Shown: one piece after another, positions 36,610 through 47,651 of the stretch
Layout: the number at the start of each line of letters is the position of its first letter
Position numbering within the stretch: the stretch's first letter is position 1
Origin: Stappia indica
Lineage (GTDB): Bacteria; Pseudomonadota; Alphaproteobacteria; Rhizobiales; Stappiaceae
Direction of reading: 5' to 3'
Length of the DNA stretch: 64,000 nt
NCBI RefSeq assembly: GCF_020177335.1
Contig: NZ_JAIVMG010000012.1
Coordinates: 90,737 to 154,736 of the forward strand
Program-made: the position numbers and the translations under genes
The notes under the pieces: model-generated
Databases searched by the model: none
Told to the model about the DNA's origin: nothing
What the model saw: the letters and a program-made list of their open reading frames with translations, nothing else

Positions 36610-38096
36610 GTCGCGGTCTCCTCTCCCAGCGCGCGGACAAGGCAGACCATCAGCAGCACGGTGATGAAGACGAAGGGCAGCGCGCCGAGCGCGATCAGCT
36701 TTTTCACCGCATCCATCGACCCGGACAGGATCATGGCGTAACCGACAACCCCGAGCAGAACGCCCCAGATCAGGCGAATGCGCGGCCTGGGATCCGGATC
36801 GCCGCCGGTGGAAAAGGTGCCGAGGACAAAGGCGGCGCTGACGACGCTGGTGACGATGAACAGAAAGGCGGCAATGATGGTGCCGAGGGTGGTCACCACC
36901 GGGAACGGCATACGCCCCAGCAGGGCGAAGGTCGCCCGTTCCGCATTGGCGGCGGCCATCGTTGCCAGTTCCCCAGCGCCCTGCAGCGTTTCGTAAAGGC
37001 CGATGCCGCCGAACACGCCGAACCAGACCACCGAAAACAGCGTCGGCCCGATCAGCACGCCGAACACGAATTCACGGATCGTGCGGCCCTTCGAAATCCG
37101 CGCGACGAACACGCCGACAAACGGCCCCCAGGCGATCCACCAGACCATGTAGGTCAGCGTCCAGCTCTTGAACCAGGTCGCCACCTCGTCATCGAAGAAG
37201 GTGAAGGTCTGAAAGCCGCGCGGGATCGCATTGGTCAGATACTGGCCGAAACTGCCAAGCACCGAGTTCAGAAGCACTTCCGTCGGGCCGAAGATCACCA
37301 CGAAGACAGCAAGGCCGATTGCCAGCAGCATGGCCAGGTTGGACAGCTTCGCCATGCCGCTGCCCAGGTCCGTCATCAGCGCGGGGAGATAACAGGCCAC
37401 CATGGCAACGAACACGGTGCCGACCAGCGCCGCCCCGGCGCCGGTGCCGCCACCAAGCACATCAATGCCATCGGCCACCTGAAACACACCCATGGCAATC
37501 GAGCCGCCAACACCGATGGCAATGGCCACGATGGCCATGAAATCCGACATCCAGCCGAGCGCCCGCGCCCAGCGCTCCCGCGGAAACAGATAGACAATCG
37601 GCGCGCTCACCAGCATCGGCGTGCCACGCCGGAACGCGAAATAGGCAATGATCAGCGCGGTGGTGCCGTAGATCGCCCAGGCGTGAATGCCCCAGTGAAA
37701 AATCGTCGTCACGAGAGCCTGTTGCGCGGCCACGGGGGCGCTCATTGCTGTGCGTGCGAAGGCGAAATGGGTCAGCGGCTCGGCCACGGCCCAGAACAGC
37801 AGGCCGACACCCATGCCGGCGGCGAACAGCATGGCGATCCAGGACGGTGTCGAGAACTCGGGCCGGTCGTCATCGGCGCCGAGGCGAATGCCGCCGAAGC
37901 GGGAGAACGCCAGCCAGAGACAGAAGACCAGCATTCCCGACACGGTGAGCATCAGGAACCAGCCGCGGCTGCGGAAATACGCGTCGACGATCACCGAGGC
38001 GATGGCGACGAGACCGGCGGAATCGACCACGCCCCAAAGGCCGATGGCCGCAATCAGGGCCAACGAGGCAACCAGAAGCGCCGGCTTTGCAGTCAT
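36606..38096 (-). CDS. BCCT family (betaine/carnitine/choline) transporter
   Basis: 496 residues with about twelve membrane segments. The family stretch is seen in WIAMLFAAGMGVGLLFWAVAEP, IFHWGIHAWAIYGTTALIIAYFAFRRG and the helix-8 region TYMVWWIAWGPFVGVFVARISKG (in parts). BCCT carriers import quaternary ammonium compounds such as glycine betaine, usually with sodium, for osmoprotection or as carbon and nitrogen source. The C-terminal tail is short, so strong osmosensing by a long tail is unlikely. A microprotein gene overlaps its 3' end. Confidence 0.92.
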   Translation of the reverse strand: MTAKPALLVASLALIAAIGLWGVVDSAGLVAIASVIVDAYFRSRGWFLMLTVSGMLVFCLWLAFSRFGGIRLGADDDRPEFSTPSWIAMLFAAGMGVGLLFWAVAEPLTHFAFARTAMSAPVAAQQALVTTIFHWGIHAWAIYGTTALIIAYFAFRRGTPMLVSAPIVYLFPRERWARALGWMSDFMAIVAIAIGVGGSIAMGVFQVADGIDVLGGGTGAGAALVGTVFVAMVACYLPALMTDLGSGMAKLSNLAMLLAIGLAVFVVIFGPTEVLLNSVLGSFGQYLTNAIPRGFQTFTFFDDEVATWFKSWTLTYMVWWIAWGPFVGVFVARISKGRTIREFVFGVLIGPTLFSVVWFGVFGGIGLYETLQGAGELATMAAANAERATFALLGRMPFPVVTTLGTIIAAFLFIVTSVVSAAFVLGTFSTGGDPDPRPRIRLIWGVLLGVVGYAMILSGSMDAVKKLIALGALPFVFITVLLMVCLVRALGEETAT

Positions 38097-38184
38097 GTCG
38101 ATCTCCCCCCAACACGCCGTTCAGACTGCCTCGATCATGGCACCTTGTCCTGTCGCGCCGACCCCACAGACCGGTTTGCAGCCC

Positions 38185-39855
38185 TCACTCGCTGACCACC
38201 CCCGCATCCACCGTTTCCAGCCGGAAGGCGGCGGCCATCAGTGCCTTGGTGTACTCGGTCCGGGGCGCATCGAACACCGCATCGGCCGTGCCGGCCTCCA
38301 CCACCTTGCCGGCGCGCATGACGATCACGTCATTGGCCAGCGCCCGCACCACCTTCAGATCATGAGAGATAAAGAGATAGGCCAGCCCGTGCCGCTTCTG
38401 CAGATCGCGCAGGAGGTCGACCACCTGCGCCTGCACGCTCATGTCCAGCGCCGAGGTCGGCTCGTCGAGCATGACGAATTTCGGCTCCAGCACCATCGCC
38501 CGGGCAATGGAGATGCGCTGGCGCTGGCCACCGGAAAACTCGTGCGGATAGCGGAAGCGGGTCGATGCATCGAGACCCACTTCCTCCAGCGCCGCCGCCA
38601 CCTTGCGGTCGCGCTCCTCCAGCGACAGGTCCGGGAAATGGACGCCCAGCCCCTCGCCAACGATATCGGCGACCGACATGCGCGGGCTGAGCGAGCCGAA
38701 CGGATCCTGAAACACCACCTGCATGTCCCGGCGCAGCGGGCGCATGTCGCGCCATGACCGATCCTGGATCTCATTGCCCTCGAAGCGGATCCGCCCGGTC
38801 GAGGAAATCATCCGCAAGAGGGCCAGCCCGAGCGTCGTCTTGCCGGAGCCGCTTTCGCCGACGATGCCAAGGGTCTGGCCCTCGCGCACGGTCACGTCAA
38901 TGCCGTCCACCGCCTTGATGTGATCGACCGTGCGGCGCAGAAAACCGCGCTTGACCGGGAACCACACCTTGACGTCCTCGGCGTCGACAACCACCGGCCG
39001 CGACGTATCGGAGACCGGCGGCGCGCCCTTCGGCTCGGCCGCCAGAAGGTGCCGGGTGTAGCTGTGCCGCGGATTGTCGAAGATTTCGGCCACCGGTCCG
39101 GTCTCGACGATCTTGCCCCCGGTCATGACGCAGACCCGGTCGGCGATCCTGCGCACGATGCCGAGATCATGGGTGATGAACAGCATCGCCATGCCGGTTT
39201 CGCGCTGCAGATCCTTGAGCAGCTGCAGGATCTGCGCCTGAACGGTGACATCAAGGGCGGTGGTCGGCTCATCGGCGATCAGAAGATCCGGCTCGTTGGC
39301 CAGCGCCATGGCGATCATCACCCGCTGGCGCTGACCGCCGGAGAGCTGGTGCGGATAGCTTTGCAGCCGCTGTTCGGGTTCGCGAATGCCGACCTGGCGG
39401 AGCAGCTCCAGCACCCGCGCCCGGGCGGCGCTGTCGCTCATGCCGCGATGGATCTTCAGCATCTCCGCCACCTGCCGTTCCACCGTGTGCAGCGGATTGA
39501 GCGAGGTCATCGGCTCCTGAAAGATCATCGAGATCTCGTTGCCGCGAATGCGCCGCAACGCCTTTTCATCGGCGGTCAGCACATTCTCGCCCTTGAACAG
39601 GATCTCACCGGACGGGTGCGAGGCCGCCGGATAGGGCAACAGCTTCACCGCCGACAGGGCGGAGACGGACTTGCCGGAGCCGCTTTCACCGACCAGCGCC
39701 AGCGTCTCGCCGGGGGCGATCTGAAAGGAAATCCGGTCAACGGCGGTCTGCGTCACCCCATTCTGGGTGAAGGCAACGGAGAGATCGCGCGCTTCCAGCA
39801 ACGGAGCCCCCTCTGCGCGGACGGCGGCGGTATGAGCGGTATCGGTCTTCGTCAT
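38185..39855 (-). CDS. yejF: Peptide ABC importer, duplicated ATP-binding protein (YejF-like)
   Basis: 556 residues with two complete ABC domains. Walker A motifs are [19 protein letters not shown] and [17 protein letters not shown]; signature motifs [15 protein letters not shown] and [15 protein letters not shown]; Walker [13 protein letters not shown] and [12 protein letters not shown]. It powers the Yej-type importer of oligopeptides (microcin C in E. coli). The chosen ATG at 39855 lies eight bases after the yejE stop; a longer frame would overlap yejE. It is the last gene of the operon. Confidence 0.92.
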   Translation of the reverse strand: MTKTDTAHTAAVRAEGAPLLEARDLSVAFTQNGVTQTAVDRISFQIAPGETLALVGESGSGKSVSALSAVKLLPYPAASHPSGEILFKGENVLTADEKALRRIRGNEISMIFQEPMTSLNPLHTVERQVAEMLKIHRGMSDSAARARVLELLRQVGIREPEQRLQSYPHQLSGGQRQRVMIAMALANEPDLLIADEPTTALDVTVQAQILQLLKDLQRETGMAMLFITHDLGIVRRIADRVCVMTGGKIVETGPVAEIFDNPRHSYTRHLLAAEPKGAPPVSDTSRPVVVDAEDVKVWFPVKRGFLRRTVDHIKAVDGIDVTVREGQTLGIVGESGSGKTTLGLALLRMISSTGRIRFEGNEIQDRSWRDMRPLRRDMQVVFQDPFGSLSPRMSVADIVGEGLGVHFPDLSLEERDRKVAAALEEVGLDASTRFRYPHEFSGGQRQRISIARAMVLEPKFVMLDEPTSALDMSVQAQVVDLLRDLQKRHGLAYLFISHDLKVVRALANDVIVMRAGKVVEAGTADAVFDAPRTEYTKALMAAAFRLETVDAGVVSE

Positions 39856-39862
39856 GGACGCC

Positions 39863-41029
39863 TCAGGCAAAGCTTTTGCGGGGATCGAAGGCGTCACGCA
39901 CCGCCTCGCCGATGAAGATCAGCAGGCTGAGCATGGTCGAAATCACGATGAAACCGGTGATGCCGAGCCAGGGGGCCTGCAGGTTGTTCTTGCCCTGCGC
40001 CAGCAGTTCGCCGAGCGAGGCCGACCCGGGCGGCAGGCCGAAGCCGAGGAAGTCGAGCGCCGTCAGGGTCGAGATCGAGCCGTTGAGGATGAAGGGCATG
40101 AAGGTCAGCGTCGCCACCATCGCATTGGGCAGCATGTGCCGCCACATGATGGTGCGGTTGCCGACGCCGAGCGCGCGGGCCGCCGTCACGTATTCGAAAT
40201 TGCGGGCGCGCAGGAACTCCGCCCGCACCACCCCGACCAGCGCCACCCAGGAGAAGGCGAGCAGGATGGTGAACAGGGTCCAGAAGCCGGGGATCAGCAC
40301 CGAGGAGACGATCAGGATCAGGTAGAGCGTGGGGATCGCCGTCCAGATCTCGATGAAGCGCTGGAACAGAAGGTCGACCCAGCCGCCATAATACCCCTGC
40401 ACCGCGCCGGCGGCGATGCCGACCATGGAAGACGCCAGGGTCAGCGCCAGGCCGAACAGGACGGAGATACGGAAGCCATAGACCAGCCGGGCGACCACGT
40501 CGCGGCCCTGATCGTCGGTGCCGAGCCAGTTCCAGTTGCCCATCACGCAGTTGGGATCCTCCGCCCCGAGCGGATAGCGCACGCAGCGTTCCTGCTTGTC
40601 CAGCATCCAGGAGGGCGGGGCCGGCGCCGGCACCGGGATCTCGTTGTTCACGGTGCGGTAGGAGTAGCGCACCGCCGGCCAGAGCATCCAGCCATTGGCG
40701 TTGATCTCCTCCTGAATGAACGGATCGCGATAATCGGTCACCGCCAGGAAGCCGCCGAATTTCTCCTCCGGATAATCGACCAGCACCGGCGCCAGAACCT
40801 CGCCCTTGTAGACGGCGATGATCGGCCGGTCGTTGACCAGCAGCTCGGAGACCAGCGACAGGCCAAACAGGACGAGAAAGATCCACAACGACCAGAAGCC
40901 GCGCCGGTTGGCGGCGAAATTCGTCAGCCGCCGCCGGTTGATCGGCGACAGCCAACCCCGGCGCGGCGGCGGGTTGTCAGCGTGGCTTGCGGATGCGGCG
41001 GGTCCGTTGTCGGTCAGGCGATGTTCCAT
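39863..41029 (-). CDS. yejE: Peptide ABC importer permease (YejE-like)
   Basis: 388 residues. One membrane helix and a periplasmic stretch of about 130 residues precede the usual five-helix permease core. NWNWLGTDDQGRDVVARLVYG is the start of the transport domain, and the EAA loop is seen in YVTAARALGVGNRTIMWRHMLPN. The long periplasmic insert with PEEKFGGFLAVTDYRDPFIQ is typical of YejE. It lies 3 bases after yejB. Confidence 0.92.
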   Translation of the reverse strand: MEHRLTDNGPAASASHADNPPPRRGWLSPINRRRLTNFAANRRGFWSLWIFLVLFGLSLVSELLVNDRPIIAVYKGEVLAPVLVDYPEEKFGGFLAVTDYRDPFIQEEINANGWMLWPAVRYSYRTVNNEIPVPAPAPPSWMLDKQERCVRYPLGAEDPNCVMGNWNWLGTDDQGRDVVARLVYGFRISVLFGLALTLASSMVGIAAGAVQGYYGGWVDLLFQRFIEIWTAIPTLYLILIVSSVLIPGFWTLFTILLAFSWVALVGVVRAEFLRARNFEYVTAARALGVGNRTIMWRHMLPNAMVATLTFMPFILNGSISTLTALDFLGFGLPPGSASLGELLAQGKNNLQAPWLGITGFIVISTMLSLLIFIGEAVRDAFDPRKSFA

Positions 41030-41032
41030 CCC

Positions 41033-42136
41033 TCAGACCTCCCGGCTTTCGAAATCGATACGCGGATCGATCCAGGTGTAGGTCAGGTCGGAAATGAGGT
41101 TCACCACAAGGCCCAGCAGCGAGAAGATGTAAAGGGTGGCGAAAACCACCGCGTAATCCCGGTTGATCACCGCTTCGAAGCCGAGCAACCCCAGGCCATC
41201 GAGCGAGAAGATCGTCTCGATCAGCAGCGAGCCGGCGAAGAACGAGGAAATGAACGCGCCCGGGAAGCCGGCGATGACGATCAGCATGGCATTGCGGAAC
41301 ACATGGCCATAAAGCACCTGGCGCTCGCTCAGGCCCTTGGCCCGCGCGGTCTGGACATATTGCTTGCGGATCTCATCGAGGAAGGAATTCTTGGTCAGCA
41401 GGGTCACGGTGGCGAAGGCCGAAAGCACCATGGCGGTGAGCGGCAGCGCCAGATGCCAGAAGTAATCGAGGATCCGCGCCGGCCAGGAAAGCTGCTCCCA
41501 ATTGTCCGAGGTCAGCCCGCGCAAGGGGAACAGGTCGAGGAAGGAGCCGCCGGCGAACAGGACGATCAAGAGCACGGCGAACAGGAAGCCGGGAATGGCA
41601 TAGCCGACGACGATCACCGCCGAGGTCCAGACATCGAAGCGCGAGCCGTCGTTCACCGCCTTGCGAATGCCGAGCGGAATGGAAATGGCGTAGGAAATCA
41701 GCGTCATCCACAGGCCGAGGGAGATCGACACCGGCATCTTTTCCAGCACCAGATCGAGCACGGCGATATCGCGGAAATAGCTGTCGCCGAAGTCGAACCG
41801 CGCATAATCCCACAGCATCGAGGTGAACCGCTCCAGCGGCGGCTTGTCGAAGCCGAACTGGCGCTCCAGATCCTTGATGAACTCCGGATCGAGCCCCTGC
41901 GCGCCCCGGTATTTGGAGGTGGCGGCATCGGCGCCGCCGCCGGCTCCAGCGCCGCTGAAATCGCCGCCGCCCCCGCTGATCCGGGCCGTGGCGGACACAT
42001 CCGTGCCCTGCAACTGGGCGATCACCCGTTCGACCGGCCCACCGGGCGCGAACTGGATGATCACGAAATTGATGGCCATGATGCCGACCAGGGTCGGCAC
42101 GATCAGCAGCAGTCGCCGCAGAATATAGGCGCCCAT
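41033..42136 (-). CDS. yejB: Peptide ABC importer permease (YejB-like)
   Basis: 367 residues. [20 protein letters not shown] opens the protein, which has six membrane segments; the EAA loop is [20 protein letters not shown] ([20 protein letters not shown]). A Gly/Ala-rich segment of about 20 residues (residues about 50-72) sits in the periplasmic insert. The ATG at 42136 matches family N-termini; the frame upstream is random. It pairs with YejE to form the channel. Confidence 0.92.
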   Translation of the reverse strand: MGAYILRRLLLIVPTLVGIMAINFVIIQFAPGGPVERVIAQLQGTDVSATARISGGGGDFSGAGAGGGADAATSKYRGAQGLDPEFIKDLERQFGFDKPPLERFTSMLWDYARFDFGDSYFRDIAVLDLVLEKMPVSISLGLWMTLISYAISIPLGIRKAVNDGSRFDVWTSAVIVVGYAIPGFLFAVLLIVLFAGGSFLDLFPLRGLTSDNWEQLSWPARILDYFWHLALPLTAMVLSAFATVTLLTKNSFLDEIRKQYVQTARAKGLSERQVLYGHVFRNAMLIVIAGFPGAFISSFFAGSLLIETIFSLDGLGLLGFEAVINRDYAVVFATLYIFSLLGLVVNLISDLTYTWIDPRIDFESREV

Positions 42137-42237
42137 CGTGGTCTTCGTCCTTGTTTCAAGGCCGCCCGCCATCATGGGATGGGCCTGGGGCGGCGGAAAT
42201 CCTTCAGTCTCGTTCAGCCCCCCGCCGAACGCCCGCC

Positions 42238-44154
42238 TCAGCCGCGAACGCCGATCTGCTCGGCCTTGTCCTTCTCGAACCACCAGTGGAGTTCGGGCCG
42301 GAAGTCATAGGCGGGCGAGGCCTCCGGCATGCCGAACACGTCCCAGAGCGCCACCGTGTGCACCGGCTTGTACCAGTGCGGCACCCAGTAGTATCCGGCG
42401 CGCAGCACCCGGTCGAGCGCACGGGCGGCGGTGGTCATCTCTTCCCGGCTTGTCGCCTGCAACACCGCCTCGATCAAGGCATCGACGGCCGGCGAGCTGA
42501 TGCCGGCCAGATTGCTGCTGCCCGGGATCTGCGCCGACGCCGAGCTCCACATCTCGCGGATCTCCTCGCCAAGGGTCGGGGAGAGGGCGAAGCGCCGCGA
42601 GGCAATGTCGAAATCGTAGTCGTTGAGCCGCGCCTGATACTGCGCCGGATCGACCACCCGGAAGGTGGCCGCGATGCCGAGCCGCTCCAGGTTCTTCACG
42701 AAAGGCAGCGCCACCCGCTCGAAGGACGGCGAGTTCGACATGATCTCGAAGGCGAAGGGCTCCCCGTCCGGGCGCAGCAGCACCTTGCCATCACGGGTGC
42801 AGCCGGCGGCGCGCAGCAGCCGGTCCGCCTCGCGCAGCATGGCGCGGTCCTGGCCGGAGCCGTCGGACACCGGCGCCAGCACCGCCTCGCCGAAGGCCGC
42901 TTCCGGCAGTTGCGCCCGCAAGGGCTCCAGGAAGGCCAGCTCCGCCGGGGTCGGCAGGCCAGTCGCCAGCATCGGTGAATTCTGGAAGAAGGACTGGGTG
43001 CGCTGATAGGCCCCGAAGAACAGCGCCTTGTTCGACCACTCGAAATCGAACCCGTAGCCGATCGCCCGGCGCACCAGCGGATCGGCGAAGAGCGCGCGGC
43101 GGGTGTTCATGAACCAGCCCTGCCCGCCGGCGGGACGTCTGTCAGGAAACTCCCGCCGCACCACACGCCCGTCGAGAACGGCGGGGAAATTGTATTCCGT
43201 CGCCCAGACCCGCGCGGTGAATTCCTCCTGGAAGGTCATCACCCCTTTCTTGAACGCCTCGAAGCCGACCTGGCGGTCGCGGAAGAACTCCAGCCGGACC
43301 CGGTCGAAATTGAACATGCCGCGCACCGCCGGCAGATCCTTCGCCCACCAGTTTTCCACCCGCTGGTATTCCACATAGCGGCCGACCTCATGGCGGCCGA
43401 CCTTGTAGGGGCCGGAGGAGAGCGGCGGGGTCAGGGTCGTCTGGGCGAAATCGTAGCGGGTATAATAGGCCTTGGAGAGGATCGGCAGGCCGGTGACCAG
43501 CAACGGCACCGTACGCGTCTGCCGGCCGGTAAAGCGCACGGCCAGCCGGTGCGGCGCCAGGACCACCGCCTCGGCCAGTTCCCCCATGATCTGGCGGATC
43601 GAGGGATGCCCCTCCTCCTTCAGAGTCATCAGCGAGAAGGCGACATCCTCGGCGGTCAGCGGGCTGTCGTCATGGAACCGGGCCTCGGGCCGCAGGTTGA
43701 AGGTATAGGTGTTGCCATCGGCGGAGACCTCCACCGTCTCGGCGACAAGGCCATAGACCGCATCCGGCTCGTCGAGCGCGCGCACCATCAGGCTGTCGAA
43801 ACACAGTTCCATGCGCGGCGGCGCGTCACCCTTGAGGATGAAGGTGTTGAAGCTGTTGAAGGTCTGTACGTTCTGATTGTAGCCCCAGGACGGTGCGGAA
43901 AAGGACATGCGCCCGCCCTTCGGCGCATCGGCATCCACGTAGTCGAACGCCTGGAAATCCGCCGGGTATTTCAGATCGCCGAACACCGACAGGCCATGGC
44001 GCGGCCCTGTGCCGCCCGCCGGGGTCGCGGGGGCCGGCGCTTGCGCGTCTTGTGTCTGTGCTCGAGAGACGGAGAGCGGCAGCAGGTTTGCTGCGGAAAA
44101 CGCGGCGACGCCCTTCAGCAGCGTCCGGCGGCTTGTCTCCATGGGCTTCTTCAT
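42238..44154 (-). CDS. Peptide ABC importer, second extracellular solute-binding protein (family 5), probable Tat substrate
   Basis: 638 residues. The N-terminus [20 protein letters not shown] carries a twin-arginine S-R-R-x-L-L-K motif, so export through Tat is likely. [24 protein letters not shown] is the YejA-type mature start, and the SBP_bac_5 domain fills the rest. Its ATG overlaps the stop of the first binding-protein gene (ATGA). Two binding proteins thus share one set of channel and ATPase proteins. An upstream extension to 44313 is random sequence. Confidence 0.9.
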   Translation of the reverse strand: MKKPMETSRRTLLKGVAAFSAANLLPLSVSRAQTQDAQAPAPATPAGGTGPRHGLSVFGDLKYPADFQAFDYVDADAPKGGRMSFSAPSWGYNQNVQTFNSFNTFILKGDAPPRMELCFDSLMVRALDEPDAVYGLVAETVEVSADGNTYTFNLRPEARFHDDSPLTAEDVAFSLMTLKEEGHPSIRQIMGELAEAVVLAPHRLAVRFTGRQTRTVPLLVTGLPILSKAYYTRYDFAQTTLTPPLSSGPYKVGRHEVGRYVEYQRVENWWAKDLPAVRGMFNFDRVRLEFFRDRQVGFEAFKKGVMTFQEEFTARVWATEYNFPAVLDGRVVRREFPDRRPAGGQGWFMNTRRALFADPLVRRAIGYGFDFEWSNKALFFGAYQRTQSFFQNSPMLATGLPTPAELAFLEPLRAQLPEAAFGEAVLAPVSDGSGQDRAMLREADRLLRAAGCTRDGKVLLRPDGEPFAFEIMSNSPSFERVALPFVKNLERLGIAATFRVVDPAQYQARLNDYDFDIASRRFALSPTLGEEIREMWSSASAQIPGSSNLAGISSPAVDALIEAVLQATSREEMTTAARALDRVLRAGYYWVPHWYKPVHTVALWDVFGMPEASPAYDFRPELHWWFEKDKAEQIGVRG

Positions 44155-46025
44155 CCCCGCCCTCCGACCCGCGCGGCCTTGTCCTTGTCCCACCACCAGA
44201 TCGTCGGGAAGCCGTGAGAGAACTCCGGCAGGGTCTGCGGGCGGCCGAACCGGTCCCAGCGGGCGGTGCGGTCGACATCGGAATAGAACTGCGGCACCAC
44301 GAAGTGGTTCCACAACAGCACCCGGTCGAGCGCGTGGGTGGCGGCGACCAGCTCTTTCCGGTCCTTGGCGTAGATGATCCGCTCGATCAGCTTGTCGATC
44401 GCCGGATCCTTGATGCCGGCGTAGTTGCGCGACTGCGGACGGTCGGCCGCCTCCGAGCCCCAGAAGTCGCGCTGTTCGTTGCCCGGCGACAGCGACTGCC
44501 CCCAGACCAGCGTCGCCATGTCGAAATCGCGGCTCTGCACCCGGTTGATGTATTGCGGCACGTCGATCAGTCGAAGCACGGTCTTGACGCCGATGTTCTC
44601 CAGGTTCTTCGTGTAGGGCAGCAAGCCGCGCTCGGCGGAACGGTCATAGTAGATGAACTCGACGGTGAACTGCTCGCCGGTGTTGGCATCGACCATACGC
44701 CGACCATCGAGCTTGTAGCCCGCCTCACGGAACAGCTTCACCGCCTGGCGCAGGTTGTCGCGCACCTTTTTCGGCGAGCCGCCGACCGGGTTCTCGTAAG
44801 GGGTGGTGAACACCTCCGGCGGCACCTCGTCGCGCACGGTCTCCAGGATTTCCAGCTCCCGCCCCTCCGGCAGGCCGGAGGCCGCCAGATCCGTCCCGGC
44901 GAAATAGGAGCCGATCCGCTTGTGCAGCCCGGCGGAGACCACCTGGTTGGTGGTCTCGAAGTCATAGGCAAGGTTCAGCGCCTGGCGCACGCGCGGGTCC
45001 TGAAACTTTGCCCGGCGCAGGTTCGGCACATAGGCCTGCATCCGGCCGGAGGCGCGCGAGGGAAACTCCTCCAGCACCACGCGCCCATCCTTCACCGCCG
45101 GAAAGTCATAGGCCTTGGACCAGACATTGGCGCTGAGCTCCTCGCGGAAATCATACTGGTCGCCCTTGAACGCCTCCAGCTCGACCGCGGAATCGAGAAA
45201 GACGTCGTAGCGGATCTCACCGAAGTTGTTGGTGCCGACCCGCACCGGGTGGTCCTTGGCCCAATAGTCCTCCACTCGCTCATAGACGATGTGGCGGCCC
45301 GGCTCGAACGACTTGATCCGGTAGGGACCGGAGCCGAGCGGCGGCTCCAGCGTGCCCTTGGCGATGTCGCGCTTGACGCCGTTGGCGTCCGTGCCTTCCC
45401 ACCAGGCCTTGGGCAGCACCGGCACCTGGCCGACGATATGCGGCAGCTCACGGTTACCCGGCGCATCGAAGGTGAAGCGCACGGTCCGCTCGCCGACCTT
45501 CTCCGCCTTGGCCACGTGGCGATAGTAGAAGCCCTGGCTCGGATTGACCTCGCGCAGCTTCTCGAAGCTCCAGATTACATCCTCGGCGGTGATCGGCGTG
45601 CCGTCATGCCAGCGCGCGGCCGGATCGAGCCGGTATTCGACCCAGGCATGATCGGCAGGCGAGCGCACCGCCTCGGCGATCAACCCATAGGAGCTGCTGG
45701 TGTCGAGTTCATCCAGCGAACTGTCCATCAGCATGTCGTAAAGGAGACCGAGGCCTGGCGCCGGATTGCCCTTGGAAAGGATCGGATTGAAGGTGTCGAA
45801 ACCGGTGGAAACGGCAAGACGCACCGTACCGCCCTTCGGCGCCTGCGGATCGACATAGTCGAAATGGGTGAAGCCTTGCGGATAGGCGGGCTCGCCCGTC
45901 AGCGCCGTGCCATGGGTCCAGGCCGGCTCCTCGGCGCGCGCCGGCTGTCCGGCCAGAACAAGCGCGGCCACGCAGGCAAGCGCGGCCCGGTGAATGGTCG
46001 ACAATGGCGTGTGTGGCTGCGACAT
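44151..46025 (-). CDS. yejA: Peptide ABC importer, first extracellular solute-binding protein (YejA-like)
   Basis: 624 residues. A Sec signal peptide (HRAALACVAALVLAGQPARA) precedes the SBP_bac_5 domain, with the YejA start YPQGFTHFDYVDPQAPKGGTV and later YRLDPAARWHDGTPITAEDV. It delivers oligopeptides, possibly peptide antibiotics of the microcin C type, to YejBEF. It is the first gene of the yej operon; I could not place a convincing promoter in the 237 bp upstream. Unlike its neighbour it lacks the twin-arginine motif. Confidence 0.9.
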   Translation of the reverse strand: MSQPHTPLSTIHRAALACVAALVLAGQPARAEEPAWTHGTALTGEPAYPQGFTHFDYVDPQAPKGGTVRLAVSTGFDTFNPILSKGNPAPGLGLLYDMLMDSSLDELDTSSSYGLIAEAVRSPADHAWVEYRLDPAARWHDGTPITAEDVIWSFEKLREVNPSQGFYYRHVAKAEKVGERTVRFTFDAPGNRELPHIVGQVPVLPKAWWEGTDANGVKRDIAKGTLEPPLGSGPYRIKSFEPGRHIVYERVEDYWAKDHPVRVGTNNFGEIRYDVFLDSAVELEAFKGDQYDFREELSANVWSKAYDFPAVKDGRVVLEEFPSRASGRMQAYVPNLRRAKFQDPRVRQALNLAYDFETTNQVVSAGLHKRIGSYFAGTDLAASGLPEGRELEILETVRDEVPPEVFTTPYENPVGGSPKKVRDNLRQAVKLFREAGYKLDGRRMVDANTGEQFTVEFIYYDRSAERGLLPYTKNLENIGVKTVLRLIDVPQYINRVQSRDFDMATLVWGQSLSPGNEQRDFWGSEAADRPQSRNYAGIKDPAIDKLIERIIYAKDRKELVAATHALDRVLLWNHFVVPQFYSDVDRTARWDRFGRPQTLPEFSHGFPTIWWWDKDKAARVGGRG

Positions 46026-46262
46026 GACGAATTAGCGGCTCCCTGTTTCCCTCGTCGGCACCATTGAGGCGCGCCTGCACGCGCATCGCGGCACCTTGGC
46101 AATTTGTCTTATATTAGGTGCTTCAAGGGAATCCCGACAGCGGTGAAACGCTTCATGACCAAAGTTTAATTGAAACTCCTGGCAAAACGGACGCCTCCGC
46201 CCTCCGGCACCGCGGCGTGTCGCCCATGCCCGATGACTGTCCGCCGCCTCGTTCCGGCGCCG

Positions 46263-47651
46263 TCAGGCCGGCACCTCGACCTTGGCGCGATACATGCGCT
46301 GATCGGCAAGTTCGAGCAGTTCGGGAATGGTGGCCGCATCGTCGGGGTAGAAGGCGTAGCCGACACTCGCCTGGATGACGATCTGATGCTCGCCCACCCG
46401 CACCGGCGCACACACCGCCTCGCGCAGGCGCTCGACAATGGCGCGAACCGTGGTCTGGCTGATGCCCCCCGGCACCACCACCACGAACTCGTCCCCGCCG
46501 ATCCGGGCAATGGTGTCCACGTCCCGGGTTTCCCGCTGCAGGCGGGCGCCCACCTCCTGCAGCACCGCATCGCCGGCCGCATGGCCATAGGTGTCGTTGA
46601 TCGGCTTGAAACCGTTGAGGTCGACGAAAAAGACCTGAAAGCCCAGCCCGGTGCGCTCGGACAGATCCGCAAGCTGCTCCATCCGGTCGATGAGCAACCG
46701 ACGGTTCGGCAATCCGGTCAACGGATCGTGCAGCGCCATTGACCGGGATCGCTGCTGAGCGGACACCACCAGCGCCGACAGGGCAGCCACCACCATACTC
46801 ACCACAATGCCGATCACCAGGGCGACCCGCGCCTCGCGCGATGTTCCGTCCCAACCGCCGACCGGTCGGCTGGCAAGTTGCCAGGAGCCGTCCGGCAGGG
46901 TCACCGGCATGGTCACCGCGTCTTCTGCGAACAGGGCCGCGTCGCCCAGAATTGCCCCACCCTCGGCGCCAGCGCCATCGACACCCCGAAGCGCGAAAAG
47001 ATGACCATCCACCTCGGGCAGCAAGCCGGCGCGCGTGAACAAGCGATCGCTGTCGATGACGATCGAGGCCATGCCCCAATAGCCACGCTCCAGCCCATGC
47101 CCACCCCCGCCGGTGGGCACCAGCACCGGAATACGGGCAATCAAGGCCCGACCGCCCTGCACCAGATCGACGGGACCTGCGACCACCGGATTCCGGTCCC
47201 GCATCGCCCGGCGGACCCCGGACCACTGCTGTTCGCTCTTGCTATAGTCGAGGCCAATCACCGCTTCATTCCCCTTCAGCGGATGAATGAAGCGGACCAC
47301 ATTGCCCGGCGCGAGCGCGATGATGCGGATGTTCCGGTCGACCCGTGTGATTTCACTGACAAAGCTGCGGAACTGGTCGTCGGTCAGGTCGGACTGCACC
47401 GCCACGAAACCGAGCAGCCCTTGCGCGATGTAGAGCGTGCCATTCAGCTCTCCCTCGATCCGCGCCCGAACCTCGGAAAGACGGGCGAGACTTTCGCCCT
47501 GCTGGCTCTCCCGCGCATTCTGCTCCAAAAGACGCACGACATAGGATGTCAGGCCGACACCCAGCAGCATGACGAACACCACGACGGCACTCACCAGAGT
47601 TCGCAGTCTCCAGCGGTTCAGCACGTGCCCGGGCAGGCCTTCCGCGGTCAT
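46263..47651 (-). CDS. CHASE-domain diguanylate cyclase
   Basis: 462 residues. A membrane helix (LVSAVVVFVMLLGVGLTSYVV, about 17-37), a periplasmic CHASE-type sensor of about 230 residues (ITRVDRNIRIIALAPGNVV, HPLKGNEAVIGLDY), a second helix (about 273-297) and a GGDEF domain. The active site is ARIGGDEFVVVVPG (about residue 384), and the product-inhibition I-site RxxD is present as RDVD five residues upstream. It should make c-di-GMP under feedback control. The sensed ligand is unknown. Start at 47651 (MTAEGLPGHVL); an in-frame extension to 47678 is possible. Confidence 0.88.
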   Translation of the reverse strand: MTAEGLPGHVLNRWRLRTLVSAVVVFVMLLGVGLTSYVVRLLEQNARESQQGESLARLSEVRARIEGELNGTLYIAQGLLGFVAVQSDLTDDQFRSFVSEITRVDRNIRIIALAPGNVVRFIHPLKGNEAVIGLDYSKSEQQWSGVRRAMRDRNPVVAGPVDLVQGGRALIARIPVLVPTGGGGHGLERGYWGMASIVIDSDRLFTRAGLLPEVDGHLFALRGVDGAGAEGGAILGDAALFAEDAVTMPVTLPDGSWQLASRPVGGWDGTSREARVALVIGIVVSMVVAALSALVVSAQQRSRSMALHDPLTGLPNRRLLIDRMEQLADLSERTGLGFQVFFVDLNGFKPINDTYGHAAGDAVLQEVGARLQRETRDVDTIARIGGDEFVVVVPGGISQTTVRAIVERLREAVCAPVRVGEHQIVIQASVGYAFYPDDAATIPELLELADQRMYRAKVEVPA

